The notes under the pieces: model-generated
The model's database searches: none
Told to the model about the DNA's origin: nothing
Seen by the model: only the letters and a program-made list of their open reading frames with translations
Translations under genes and position numbers: made by a program
Source: Sphingomonas sp.
Lineage (GTDB): Bacteria; Pseudomonadota; Alphaproteobacteria; Sphingomonadales; Sphingomonadaceae
NCBI GenBank assembly: GCA_017849555.1
Contig: JAFIGU010000003.1
Coordinates: forward strand, 124,001 to 188,000
Reading direction: 5' to 3'
Length of the DNA stretch: 64,000 nucleotides
In this document: piece after piece, positions 1-8,943 of the stretch
How the letters are laid out: every line of letters starts with the position of its first letter
Numbering within the stretch: the stretch's first letter is position 1

Positions 1-571
1 CGATGCGGATGCCGCGCCGGCGGCACACCGCGGCGATCGCCGCCATTTCCTCGGGCGCGACGATCGTCCCGGTCGGGTTGGCGGGGCTGGCGAGGATCAG
101 CCCGTGCGGCGCGGGGTCGAGCCGTTCGATCGCCTCGGCGGTGACCTGGAACCTTTCCGCCTCGCCGCAGGGGATTTCCACCGCTTCGAGATGCAGCGCC
201 TTCACCGTGTTGCGATAGGCGACATAGCCGGGCCGCGCGAACGCCACCCGCTCGCCCGGCGCGAACACGCACGACAGAGCGAGAACGAGCGCGGGCGAGG
301 CGCCGCAGGTCAGGATGATCTGCTCGGGGTCGATCGTCAGCCCCTGCGTTTCGGCATAATGCCGCGCGATCCGCGCCTTGAGCGCGCCGCTCTCCCAATA
401 GCCCATCGGATCATGGTCGAGCACATGATGCGCGGCGGCGATCGCGGCGGCGGGTGCGCCGGTGGAGGGCTGGCCGAATTCCATATGGATGATCGAGCGC
501 CCCTCCGCGGTCAGGCGATGCGCGGTGCGGCTGATGGCGATGGCGTGGAACGGATCGATGATAGCGGACAT
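1..571 (-). CDS. PLP-dependent aminotransferase, class I/II (3' end cut off)
   Basis: The minus-strand frame starts at the ATG at 571-569 and runs off the left edge after about 190 residues. The translation begins MSAIIDPFHAIAISRTAHRL and contains the fold-type I pattern expected before the catalytic lysine: a glycine-rich cofactor stretch (TCGASPALVLALS) and the aminotransferase signature ASPANPTGT near residue 170. The PLP-binding lysine lies outside the window. The family transfers amino groups between amino acids and 2-oxo acids in the cytoplasm; the substrate cannot be told from this fragment. It is divergent from the ACT-domain gene at 883, with a palindrome-bearing gap between them. 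The family call is firm, the substrate unknown. Confidence 0.9.
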   Translation of the reverse strand, partial: MSAIIDPFHAIAISRTAHRLTAEGRSIIHMEFGQPSTGAPAAAIAAAHHVLDHDPMGYWESGALKARIARHYAETQGLTIDPEQIILTCGASPALVLALSCVFAPGERVAFARPGYVAYRNTVKALHLEAVEIPCGEAERFQVTAEAIERLDPAPHGLILASPANPTGTIVAPEEMAAIAAVCRRRGIRI

Positions 572-882
572 GCGAACCACTTAACGCCAGTAACGGCGAA
601 TTGCGATCTCAAGCTGGATCGCGGCGATAACCGGAGGGCATGCTCCGCCGGCACAAAAAGCTGTGGAAATCGCCCGCGATTTTCGGCTAAGCGCCGCGCA
701 GCATGATCACGGCACGAGCCCTTCTTACGATCCTTGCGACGGCGCGACTTACCGCCGGCGCTTCGGTCGTGCAGGGTCGGAGCAGCCGCATTCGAATTAC
801 GAGCTGCCGGATCAACTGATCCGGCGCGCCGTCCGCGCCGCTGCACCGGCGCATCTTTCATTCGAATGATGAGTGCTTTTCC
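572..882. other. Divergent intergenic region with palindromes
   Basis: This 311-base gap separates the minus-strand aminotransferase from the plus-strand ACT-domain gene. No convincing coding region is seen. It holds a perfect inverted repeat at 806-825 (9-base arms GCCGGATCA/TGATCCGGC, 2-base loop). The octamer ATTCGAAT occurs twice, at 790-797 and 860-867; the second lies inside the 12-base palindrome TCATTCGAATGA at 858-869, just upstream of the ACT gene. These could be operator sites; no promoter hexamers could be assigned with confidence. Confidence 0.4.
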
Positions 883-1209
883 ATGTCCAATGTCATGTCG
901 CGCGCGGCGTCTGCGCGCCGGAATCAGTCTGCCGAAACCAAGGTGCCGCGTGAGCGGATCGTCACTTTGTCGGTCGCCGCCGACCTCTGCCCGCAGGCGC
1001 TGCTCCGCGTGCTCGGGCTGATCGCGCAGCACAATATCCTCCCGCTCTCGATCGCGGCGGAGCGGCTCGAGGGGGTGCAGCATTTCGCGGTCGACGTCGA
1101 CAATCTCCCCGATCACGCGCTGGCGGTGCTGCTCGCCAAGATCGAGGCGATCGTCGCGGTGCAATCGGCGTCGGTGCGTCCCGCCGAGCGGGCGCGCCTG
1201 CCCGCCTGA
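883..1209 (+). CDS. ACT-domain-like small protein
   Basis: A 108-residue protein. Residues about 25-95 look like one ACT domain: a beta-strand ERIVTLSVAADL, a helix beginning PQALLRVLGLIAQHN, strands around LPLSIAAERLEGVQHFAVDV and a second helix DHALAVLLAKIEAI. ACT domains bind small ligands, often amino acids, as regulatory modules. No catalytic domain is attached, so it resembles the small regulatory subunits that work with a separate enzyme. Its divergent neighbour is an aminotransferase, which fits an amino-acid-responsive role, but that is inference. The ATG at 883 is used; an in-frame ATG at 898 is an alternative. A hairpin plus T-run overlaps its 3' end. Confidence 0.65.
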   Translation: MSNVMSRAASARRNQSAETKVPRERIVTLSVAADLCPQALLRVLGLIAQHNILPLSIAAERLEGVQHFAVDVDNLPDHALAVLLAKIEAIVAVQSASVRPAERARLPA

Positions 1210-1228
1210 GCGACCGGCGCGCTTTTTT
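1192..1228 (+). terminator. Rho-independent terminator
   Basis: Seven-base GC stem (GCGCGCC at 1192-1198, GGCGCGC at 1216-1222) with a 17-base loop, followed directly by six T residues (1223-1228). The left arm lies inside the last codons of the ACT-domain gene. It would end that transcript before the TBDR/rhamnosidase operon starts. Confidence 0.6.
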
Positions 1229-1326
1229 CTCCACCTCTCCTGCCACTCCGGCTCGAGGCCGGGTGGCGGCGCGCGTTTACGTGCGGCGCCCCTCCCGAAA
1301 CCAGATCCCCGCCCTTCGCAATCTAA

Positions 1327-1348
1327 TTTGATCATTGACATGATCGAA
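1327..1348 (+). promoter_or_regulatory. Candidate operator over a -35-like TTGACA
   Basis: An imperfect inverted repeat TTTGATCAT-TGAC-ATGATCGAA (9-base arms, one mismatch) lies about 110 bases before the first gene of the glycoside operon. It overlaps TTGACA at 1335-1340. A -10 box at normal spacing is weak (GATTGA at 1358-1363), so the promoter assignment is uncertain. The placement suits a repressor site controlling the operon; the cognate regulator is not known. Confidence 0.35.
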
Positions 1349-1454
1349 AAAGATCGAGATTGAACGATTGTGGAAAGTCGCCGTGTGAGCGATTCCGCCC
1401 GCCGGACGACGCGCGGAAAAACAAGAGTTCGAACGATTCAGACGGGGAGGATCT

Positions 1455-4139
1455 ATGAACACCGAAGTTCGACCGCAGCCTAATTCACGTCGGGCGACGC
1501 TCGCCGGGCTCTCGACGCTCGCGATCGCGATGATGCTGGCCACCGCCGGCACCGCGCAGGCGCAGACCGCCGCCGCGACCGACACGATCGGCGCGCAGCC
1601 CGATGCGCAGCCCACCGAGGATCAGGCCGATGTCGTCGTCACCGGCACGTTGCTGCGCGGGGTCGCCCCCACCGGCACCAATGTGATCGGCATCACGCAG
1701 GACACGATCGTCGCGCGCGGCGTCAATTCGTCGAACGATCTTCTCGCCAAGATCCCGCAGGTCGGCAATTTCGGCACGATCCCGGTCGGCCTCGCCAATT
1801 TCGGGCTGCCGATCGTGCGCCCCAATATCCGCAACCTCGGCGCATCGGGCGGCAACACCACGCTCGTGCTGCTCAACGGCCAGCGCGGGGTCGGCGCGGG
1901 AATCCTGCAGACCACGATCGATCCCTCGATCCTGCCGCCCGACGTGCTCGAGCGTGTCGAGGTGGTGCCCGACGGCGGCTCGGCGGTCTATGGCTCGGAT
2001 GCGATCGGCGGGGTGATCAACTTCATCACCCGCAAGCGCTTCGACGGCGTGTCGGCCAATATGCGCTACGGCTTCGTCGGCGATTATCGCTCGGTGGACG
2101 GCAATCTCACCGTCGGCAAGGATTGGGGCAGCGGCTCGCTCTACCTCTCTTATGCCTATGTCTGGCACAATGAGATCTACAATAAGGACCGCGACTATAC
2201 CTCGCCCGATCTCCGCGCGAAGGGCGGCAGCGATTTCCGTGTCACCACCTGCGCGCCGGGCAATATCCAGGTCGGCGCGACCAATTACGCGCTCCCCGGG
2301 CTCGTTGCCGGCACGGTCAACAAGTGCGACCCGAATGCCTATGCCACACTGTTCCCGCGCGAGCGGCGCAATTCGGTGTTCGGCTCGTTCACCCAGCGGC
2401 TCAACGACAGCGTCAGTTTCTCGGCAACCGCTTATTGGTCGCGGCGCGACACGACCGTGAGCGAGGCACCGGGGATGATGTCGGGCACGATCTCGGTGCT
2501 CAACCCGTTCTTCCGCTCAATCACCGGCGAATTGCAGCAGAATGCGTCTTTTTCGTTCGCCGACGTCTTCGGCAACAGCCTGAAGAGCCGCCAGCGCTTC
2601 GAATCCTACGGCGTCACCCCGGGCTTCTCGTTCAAGCTCAGCGACAAGTGGCAGCTTCGCGCCGAGAGCAATTTCGGCCGCAGCTATAATCAGGTGCGCG
2701 AAGGCGCGATCGACACGACGACCGCCACATTGGCGCTCGCCGGGCTAATCCCCGGGATGGCACTCAACCCCTATAACCTCTCCGCCAGCAGCCCCGCCGC
2801 GCTCGCCGCGATCCGCAATTACGAGAATTACGGCGATGCGACGCAGGAAATGGCCGATGGCCGGCTGATCCTCGATGGCTCGCTCGCCCAGCTTCCGGGC
2901 GGCGACGTGCGCCTCGCAGTCGGCGCGGAATATTATTATGCCGGGCTCGCCTCGCGGATCGCGCAAGGGGCGGTCGGGTCCTATGCAAATGTCAAAACCT
3001 CGCGCACCTCGCGCGACGTGCGCTCGGCCTTCGGCGAATTGATGATTCCGCTGATCGGGCCGGAAAACGGCAGCCCCGGCCTACGCGGGCTGCAGCTTTC
3101 GGGGTCGATCCGCTACGACGATTACAGCGATCAGGGCGGCACCACCAATCCGAAGGTCGGCATCAATTACAAGCCGATCAGCGACCTGACGATCCGCGGC
3201 AATTACGGCACCTCGTTCAACGCGCCGAGCCTCGCGGATACCAGCAGCACTTCGGATTCACGCGCGACCGCGCTCCCGTTCAGCCCGTTCATCGCGCCGG
3301 GGGCGAGCCCGCTCAACCAGTTGCGCTCGACCGTCGTGCTGGCGGGGGGCAATCCCAAGCTGCGCCCCGAACGCGCGCATACCTGGTCGGTCGGGTTCGA
3401 CTGGGCACCGAGCCGGATTCCCGGCCTCGCGCTCAACCTCACTTATTATAATGTGCGGTTCAAGGACGCGATCGGGCTCGTGCCGTTCACCCAGCCGACG
3501 TTGTTCACCCAGCCCAATTTCGCCGGCTATTATATCGTCAACCCCACGCTGGCGCAGGCCAAGGCGCTGGTCGGCAACCTCAATGTGGTCGGCGCGCCGA
3601 GCATCGACTCGCTCTATGCCGGGGGCAAGAGTCCGTATATCGTGATCGACGCGCGGCGTAACAATCTCGGCGCGGTCAATACCGACGGGCTCGATTTCAA
3701 CCTGTCCTATGTCCGCAAGACCGGGTTCGGCGCGATCAACGCGAGCGTCGCGGGCACCTATACGCTCAACCGCAAATCGCAGGCGGTGGCCGGCGGCCCG
3801 TTCGCCGACGATCTCGAGAACGGCGTCGGCCGCCTCTCCTTCGTCGCTACATTGGGTGGCAAGGCGGGCGGGTTCGTCGGATCGGCCTCGTTCAACTACA
3901 GGGGCGGTTATCCGATCCTCCTCGTGCCGCAGCAGACGCGGGTGGACGCCTTCAAGACCGTCGATCTGTTCCTCGGTTACGATCTCGGCGAGCACGGCTT
4001 CGTCAAGAATGCGATGCTGACCGTCAACATCGACAATGTGTTCGATCAGGATCCGCCGTGGCTCAACACGTCCGCCGCCTATACCAATGGCACCACGCTG
4101 GGTAGGCTCGTAACGTTCGGTATCCGAACCAAATTCTAG
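1455..4139 (+). CDS. TonB-dependent outer-membrane receptor (glycoside operon)
   Basis: An 894-residue receptor. Residues 1-36 form a signal peptide ending in the AQAQ region, then comes a TonB-box-like stretch (ADVVVTGTLLRG), a plug domain (about 75-190, with the plug-end pattern VEVVPDGGSAVYGSDAIGGVINFI) and a long beta-barrel ending in the expected terminal Phe (IRTKF). There is no N-terminal STN domain, so it is a transport-only receptor. It imports a substrate across the outer membrane using ExbBD/TonB energy. A strong ribosome site (GGGGAGG at 1444-1450) supports the ATG. It leads an operon of a rhamnosidase, esterases and a beta-glucosidase, so the likely cargo is a plant-type acylated glycoside or its fragments. 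The substrate is inferred from context only. Confidence 0.93.
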   Translation: MNTEVRPQPNSRRATLAGLSTLAIAMMLATAGTAQAQTAAATDTIGAQPDAQPTEDQADVVVTGTLLRGVAPTGTNVIGITQDTIVARGVNSSNDLLAKIPQVGNFGTIPVGLANFGLPIVRPNIRNLGASGGNTTLVLLNGQRGVGAGILQTTIDPSILPPDVLERVEVVPDGGSAVYGSDAIGGVINFITRKRFDGVSANMRYGFVGDYRSVDGNLTVGKDWGSGSLYLSYAYVWHNEIYNKDRDYTSPDLRAKGGSDFRVTTCAPGNIQVGATNYALPGLVAGTVNKCDPNAYATLFPRERRNSVFGSFTQRLNDSVSFSATAYWSRRDTTVSEAPGMMSGTISVLNPFFRSITGELQQNASFSFADVFGNSLKSRQRFESYGVTPGFSFKLSDKWQLRAESNFGRSYNQVREGAIDTTTATLALAGLIPGMALNPYNLSASSPAALAAIRNYENYGDATQEMADGRLILDGSLAQLPGGDVRLAVGAEYYYAGLASRIAQGAVGSYANVKTSRTSRDVRSAFGELMIPLIGPENGSPGLRGLQLSGSIRYDDYSDQGGTTNPKVGINYKPISDLTIRGNYGTSFNAPSLADTSSTSDSRATALPFSPFIAPGASPLNQLRSTVVLAGGNPKLRPERAHTWSVGFDWAPSRIPGLALNLTYYNVRFKDAIGLVPFTQPTLFTQPNFAGYYIVNPTLAQAKALVGNLNVVGAPSIDSLYAGGKSPYIVIDARRNNLGAVNTDGLDFNLSYVRKTGFGAINASVAGTYTLNRKSQAVAGGPFADDLENGVGRLSFVATLGGKAGGFVGSASFNYRGGYPILLVPQQTRVDAFKTVDLFLGYDLGEHGFVKNAMLTVNIDNVFDQDPPWLNTSAAYTNGTTLGRLVTFGIRTKF

Positions 4140-4148
4140 GAGGGGGTC

Positions 4149-7100
4149 ATCAAGCCGGTATCATTTCCGTGGTCGATCCCGACGATCGGCGTGGCGGCCC
4201 TGCTCGCCGTTGCCGCAGCCGCAGAGGGGGCCGATCCCGCCCCCTCACGGCTCACGGTTGAATATACCGACGCCGCGCTCGGCATCGACGAACCCGCGCC
4301 GCGTCTCGGCTGGCAGCCGAGCGCGCGGCGGCAGATCGCCTATCGCATCCGCGTCGCAGACAGCGCCGGGGCGCTCGAGACCGATCGGCCATTGTGGGAC
4401 AGCGGCCGGATCGCCTCCGCCGCCAACGCGCAAATCCCCTATGCCGGCCCCGCGCTCGCCGCGCGGACGCGTTATTGGTGGCAGGTCAAGACATGGGACG
4501 CCGACGGCCGCGAAAGCGGCTGGAGCCGGCCGGCGTGGTGGGAAATGGGGCTGCTCACCCCCGCCGACTGGTCCGCGCAATGGATCGCCGGCCCCGCGCG
4601 CCGCGATCACGATTGGGCCGATCTCCGCTTCACCAGCGATCTGACGCTGACAGGCAATTCGATCGACCTGCTGTTCCGCGCGCGCGCCGCGGGCAAGACC
4701 TATGGCGAGGCCTATGTCTGGACGCTCGCCGAGGAAAAGACCGGCGCGGTGCTGATCGCGCGGGTGCGGCATTATCCGGGCGGCTCGAGCTCGGGGGTCA
4801 AGCTCACCGAATTGAAGCGCGTGCCGCTCACCGGCGTCACCTTGAAGGGCGTCCGCCACCGCATCACGATCACCGCGCGCGGCACGAGCATCGTCACCGC
4901 GATCGACGGCAGGCAGGTCGATACGATCACCGATGCCGCGCAGACCCACGGCACGATCGGCTATTCCTCGCGCGACGCCAAGGCCGCGACGATCCACGCC
5001 GTCGAGGTGACCGGCACCGGCAGCCCGGCATTCGCGACGCGCTTCGCGGCCAACGACAATCCATTCGTCGGCGGCACGGTCGAGGCCGACGGGCTGGTCG
5101 TCGCGGCCGGGGTGCCGAATATCGATATCGTCCTGCCGATCGAATCCCCCGCCCCGCTGGTCCGCAAGGATTTCACGCTGCCGGCGAAGCCGATCGCCGC
5201 GGCGCGGCTCTATGTCGCCGGGGCGGGCTGGCCGCGCGTCCACCTCAACGGCGGCACGATCGGTGCGAGCGCGATGGCGAGCGGGTTCACCGCCTATGAC
5301 AAGCGCGTCCTCTACCAGACCTATGACGTCACCGATCGCGTCCGCGTCGGACGCAACGTGCTCGGCGCCGAACTGGGGCGTGGCTGGTATGGCCTCACCG
5401 ATCCCAATGAATGGTATTTCAACGAGGCACCGTGGCACGGCGAGCCCGCGCTCAAGACCCAGCTCGAGGTGACGTTCGCCGACGGCTCGCGCCAGACGAT
5501 CGCGAGCGATGCGAGCTGGCGAACGATCTCTGGCCCGACGCTCAACGATTCGCTCCACCGCGGCGAGCGCTATGACGCGCGGCTGCTGCCGGCCGGCTGG
5601 GACATGCCCGGCTTTGCGGGCACGGGCTGGGGCGCGGTACAGACCGTATCCGGGCCGAAGGGGGTGTTGCAGGCCGCCAATGTCGAGCCGATCGCCCCGG
5701 TCGCGGACATCCGTCCCGTCTCGCTCAAGGAGGTGAAACCCGGCGTCTGGGTCTATGATTTCGGGCGGATCTTCGCCGGCTGGACCGCGCTCGACGTCAG
5801 CGGGCCGCGCGGCGCCACCGTCTCGCTCGTCGCGAGCGAGCGTATCGGCGACGACGGGCTTGTCGTCCCCGCCTCGGGGCTGATCGACGCGCAGCTCCAG
5901 ACCGATCGCTACACGCTCGCCGGCAAGGGACGCGAACATTGGGCGCCGAGCTTCGGCTATCGCGGCTTCCGCTATGTCGAGCTACGCGGCTTCCCCGGCA
6001 CCCCGACATTGGCGACGCTGACCGGCAAGGTCGCACATTCGGCGGTCGCCGCGGTGGGCAGCTTCACCAGCGCCGATCCGCTGCTCAACCAGATCGATCA
6101 GGCGGCGATCGCCACGATCCTCAACAATATGCACGGCTATCAGACCGATACGCCGACCTATGAGAAAAACGGCTGGACCGGCGACGCCCAGGCATCGGCG
6201 GGCGCGGCGGCGCGCAGCCTCGATATCTCGCGCGTCTGGACCAAATGGCTCACCGATTTCCCCGATGCGCAGGCGGCGAGCGGCGAGCTCCCCGAGATCG
6301 TCCCCGCCACCCCCTTCTACGGCTATGAGGGGACGCCCGGCTGGTCGTTCGTCTGGGGGCCGTCGACCCCGTGGGACGTCGCGGCGATGATCCTGCCGTG
6401 GGAATTGTATCAGACGCAGGGCGACACCCGCATCCTCGCGCGGATGCACGAGATGCAGAAGCGGCTGGTCGATTATACCGCCGCCGTCTTCAAGGCGCCC
6501 GACTATCGCCACAACACCGGGCTCAGCGAATGGAGCGCGCCCGGCCCGCTCGATATCTTCGCCACCAACAATGGCGGGATCGATGCGATCACCGTGGCCT
6601 ATTTCTTCCACGAGGCGGATCTGCTGGCGAAATCCTCCGCGGTGATCGGCAATACCGCCGATGCGACTCGCTATGCCGCGCTCGCCGCCGATATCCGCCG
6701 CGCCTATAATGCGCGTTATTGGGATGCCGCGAACGGCTGGTATCGCACGCTCGACGACACGGGCGCGGCCAAGGCGCCCACCCAGTCGCAGAATATCCTG
6801 CCGCTCGCCTTCGGGATGACGCCCGCGGGGGCGGAGCAGAAGGTTGCCGATACGATCGCGCGCGATGTCGAGGCGCGCGGGCTGCGCGCCGGGGTTTATG
6901 GCACGCGCTATCTGCTCGATATCCTCAGCGATTACGGCCACGCCGACCTCGCCTATCGCGTCGCGACGCGCACCGACGAGCCGAGCTGGGGCTATTGGAT
7001 CAGGAACGGGCATTCGACGATGTTCGAGGCGTGGACGCTCAAGGCGCGCTCACTCGATCATCATTATTTCGGGTCGATCGCGGACTGGATGCGCCAGCGG

Positions 7101-7421
7101 CTCGCCGGCCTGCGCCCCGGCGCGCCGGGCTATCGCAGCGTCGTGATCCGCCCCGAAATCCCGCGCGGGCTCGCCTCGGCCGCCGCGACGATGGCGACCC
7201 CGCAGGGCGAGGCGCGCGCCGCGTGGCAGGTCGACAACGGCCGGCTAAGCCTCACCGCGACGATCCCGCTGAACGCGACCGGCGAGATCTGGGTGCCGGC
7301 CGGGTTCGGCGCTGTGGGTTCGGCGCCGGAGGGTGCGACCTTGCTGCGCAAGACCGATGCCGCGACGGTATACGCCACCGGCCCGGGCAGCTTCACCTTC
7401 GTCACCGGGGATCATCGATGA
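4149..7421 (+). CDS. GH78 alpha-L-rhamnosidase, exported
   Basis: A protein of about 1,090 residues of the bacterial alpha-L-rhamnosidase type, which releases terminal alpha-L-rhamnose. N-terminal fibronectin-like domain (VEYTDAALGIDEPAPRLGW), then an inserted jelly-roll, lectin-like stretch, the rhamnosidase N-domain (LYVAGAGWPRVHLNG), the (alpha/alpha)6 catalytic barrel and a C-terminal beta domain. The catalytic-site segment reads TPTYEKNGWTGDA; its Glu (E658 counted from GTG 4191) matches the conserved acid, while the usual preceding Asp is Tyr. Start choice: the only conventional in-frame start is GTG 4191, which cuts the signal peptide short. A Shine-Dalgarno AGGAGGGGG at 4138-4146 instead precedes an in-frame ATC at 4149, giving a normal signal peptide (KPVSFPW, then IGVAALLAVAAAAEGA). 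Stop overlaps the next start (ATGA). Confidence 0.92.
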   Translation: MKPVSFPWSIPTIGVAALLAVAAAAEGADPAPSRLTVEYTDAALGIDEPAPRLGWQPSARRQIAYRIRVADSAGALETDRPLWDSGRIASAANAQIPYAGPALAARTRYWWQVKTWDADGRESGWSRPAWWEMGLLTPADWSAQWIAGPARRDHDWADLRFTSDLTLTGNSIDLLFRARAAGKTYGEAYVWTLAEEKTGAVLIARVRHYPGGSSSGVKLTELKRVPLTGVTLKGVRHRITITARGTSIVTAIDGRQVDTITDAAQTHGTIGYSSRDAKAATIHAVEVTGTGSPAFATRFAANDNPFVGGTVEADGLVVAAGVPNIDIVLPIESPAPLVRKDFTLPAKPIAAARLYVAGAGWPRVHLNGGTIGASAMASGFTAYDKRVLYQTYDVTDRVRVGRNVLGAELGRGWYGLTDPNEWYFNEAPWHGEPALKTQLEVTFADGSRQTIASDASWRTISGPTLNDSLHRGERYDARLLPAGWDMPGFAGTGWGAVQTVSGPKGVLQAANVEPIAPVADIRPVSLKEVKPGVWVYDFGRIFAGWTALDVSGPRGATVSLVASERIGDDGLVVPASGLIDAQLQTDRYTLAGKGREHWAPSFGYRGFRYVELRGFPGTPTLATLTGKVAHSAVAAVGSFTSADPLLNQIDQAAIATILNNMHGYQTDTPTYEKNGWTGDAQASAGAAARSLDISRVWTKWLTDFPDAQAASGELPEIVPATPFYGYEGTPGWSFVWGPSTPWDVAAMILPWELYQTQGDTRILARMHEMQKRLVDYTAAVFKAPDYRHNTGLSEWSAPGPLDIFATNNGGIDAITVAYFFHEADLLAKSSAVIGNTADATRYAALAADIRRAYNARYWDAANGWYRTLDDTGAAKAPTQSQNILPLAFGMTPAGAEQKVADTIARDVEARGLRAGVYGTRYLLDILSDYGHADLAYRVATRTDEPSWGYWIRNGHSTMFEAWTLKARSLDHHYFGSIADWMRQRLAGLRPGAPGYRSVVIRPEIPRGLASAAATMATPQGEARAAWQVDNGRLSLTATIPLNATGEIWVPAGFGAVGSAPEGATLLRKTDAATVYATGPGSFTFVTGDHR

Positions 7422-8935
7422 AAGCCGTTCTGCCTGCGCTCGCACTGCTGCTCGCCGCCGCCGCGCCGGCCGATCAGGCCCCGGTGGTGCGCACCGACGG
7501 CGGCGCATTGCGCGGCGCGAGCGCCGACGGCATCGCCAGCTTCAAGGGCATTCCCTATGCCGCGGCGCCGGTCGGCGCGCTGCGCTGGCACGCCCCCGCG
7601 CCGGTCGCGGGCTGGACCGGCACGCGCGACGCGACCGGCTATGGCAATGATTGCGTCCAGTCGCGGATGCCGGGCGACGTCGCCAACAGCAATCAGCCGA
7701 TGAGCGAGGATTGCCTGTTCCTCAACGTCTGGACGCCCCGGCCACGCGCCGGCGCGAAGCTGCCGGTGATGGTCTATATCCACGGCGGCGGCTTCTCGAC
7801 CGGATCGGGCAGCGCAGCGATCCTTGATGGGACGCGGTTAGCCGCGCGCGGCATAGTGGTCGTGACGCTCAACTATCGCCTCGGGCGGTTCGGTTTCTTC
7901 GCCACCTCCGCGCTCACCCGCGAGGCGGCGGGCGGCGCGACCGGCAATTGGGGGCTGATGGACCAGATCGCCGCGCTCGACTGGGTCAGGCGCAACATCG
8001 CGGCGTTCGGCGGCGACGCGGCGAACGTCACCGTCTTCGGCGAATCCGCCGGCGGGGAATCGGTCGGCCGGCTGATGGTCTCGCCCGCTGCCAAGGGGCT
8101 GTTCGTCAAGGCGATCGCGGCCTCGGGCGGCGGGCGGGATAGCTGGCCCGATCTCGCCGCGGCCGAGGCGAAGGGCGTCGCCTTCGCGACCAGAGAGAAT
8201 GTCGCGCCCGACGATCTCGTCGCGTTGCGCGCGCTCCCCGCCGACAAGGTGCAGGGCGGCATCAACCTGCTCAACGGCGACGAGGCGCATTATTCCGGCC
8301 CGATCACCGACGGGCGCATCGTCACCGGCGATACCGACACCTTGCTCGCCGCCGGTGCGGCGCGCGGCATCAGCGCTATCGTCGGCTCGAACAGCGACGA
8401 GCTCGGGTTCATCCCGGCGCCCTTCCGCAAGGCATTCGCCGAAAAGGCCAGCGCGACGCTCGGCCCCGCCGCCGACGCGGTGCGCGCAGCTTATGGCTCG
8501 GCGGAGAATTATGAGCGCCACGTTTCGAGCGACCTCACCTTCACCGAACCCGCCTTCTCGCTCGCGACGCGCGCGACGAAGGCGGGGGCGCCGACCTGGC
8601 TCTATCGCTTCGGCTATGTCGCCGAGGAAAAACGCGCGTCGCTGCCCGGCGCGGTCCATGCCTCCGACGTGCCGTTCCAGTTCGACAATCTCGCCGCGGC
8701 CGGCATCAAGCCGACCGCGGCCGATCTGGCGGCGGCGAAGCAGGTCGCCGATTACTGGACGCACTTCGCCAAGACCGGCGATCCCAACGCCAGGGGCCTG
8801 CCCGCCTGGCCGCGCTTCGTGCCGGCCGCACCGGTGATGCTGCGGATCGCCGGCGACAAGACCGACACTGCCCCCGCCGATGCGCCGACGATCAAGGCGA
8901 TCGCCGCCGCGCGTGACGCGGCGAAGAAGAAATGA
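7418..8935 (+). CDS. Type-B carboxylesterase, exported
   Basis: A 505-residue exported esterase. Signal peptide at 1-20 (MKAVLPALALLLAAAAPA), the type-B signature EDCLFLNVWTP, the oxyanion-hole HGGGF, the nucleophile elbow GESAGG (Ser210), an acidic-residue region GSNSDELGF and the catalytic His in GAVHASDVPFQF. Family members hydrolyse carboxylic esters of varied alcohols. It starts inside the stop of the rhamnosidase gene (ATGA) and its own stop sits next to the following hydrolase, so translation is coupled. In this operon it probably removes acyl groups from the imported or periplasmic glycoside; the specific ester is unknown. Confidence 0.93.
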   Translation: MKAVLPALALLLAAAAPADQAPVVRTDGGALRGASADGIASFKGIPYAAAPVGALRWHAPAPVAGWTGTRDATGYGNDCVQSRMPGDVANSNQPMSEDCLFLNVWTPRPRAGAKLPVMVYIHGGGFSTGSGSAAILDGTRLAARGIVVVTLNYRLGRFGFFATSALTREAAGGATGNWGLMDQIAALDWVRRNIAAFGGDAANVTVFGESAGGESVGRLMVSPAAKGLFVKAIAASGGGRDSWPDLAAAEAKGVAFATRENVAPDDLVALRALPADKVQGGINLLNGDEAHYSGPITDGRIVTGDTDTLLAAGAARGISAIVGSNSDELGFIPAPFRKAFAEKASATLGPAADAVRAAYGSAENYERHVSSDLTFTEPAFSLATRATKAGAPTWLYRFGYVAEEKRASLPGAVHASDVPFQFDNLAAAGIKPTAADLAAAKQVADYWTHFAKTGDPNARGLPAWPRFVPAAPVMLRIAGDKTDTAPADAPTIKAIAAARDAAKKK

Positions 8936-8943
8936 GGAAGCCA

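Noticed and set aside
511..1341. Minus-strand frame spanning the aminotransferase start and the ACT gene
   Set aside because: Arg-rich, no domain, overlaps two better supported genes and the divergent promoter region.
4245..5939. Long antisense open frame (564 codons) under the rhamnosidase gene
   Set aside because: Its product is Arg/Asp/Gly/Ala-rich with no domain pattern; in GC-rich DNA the strand opposite a real gene often stays open. The plus strand encodes a clear GH78 protein.
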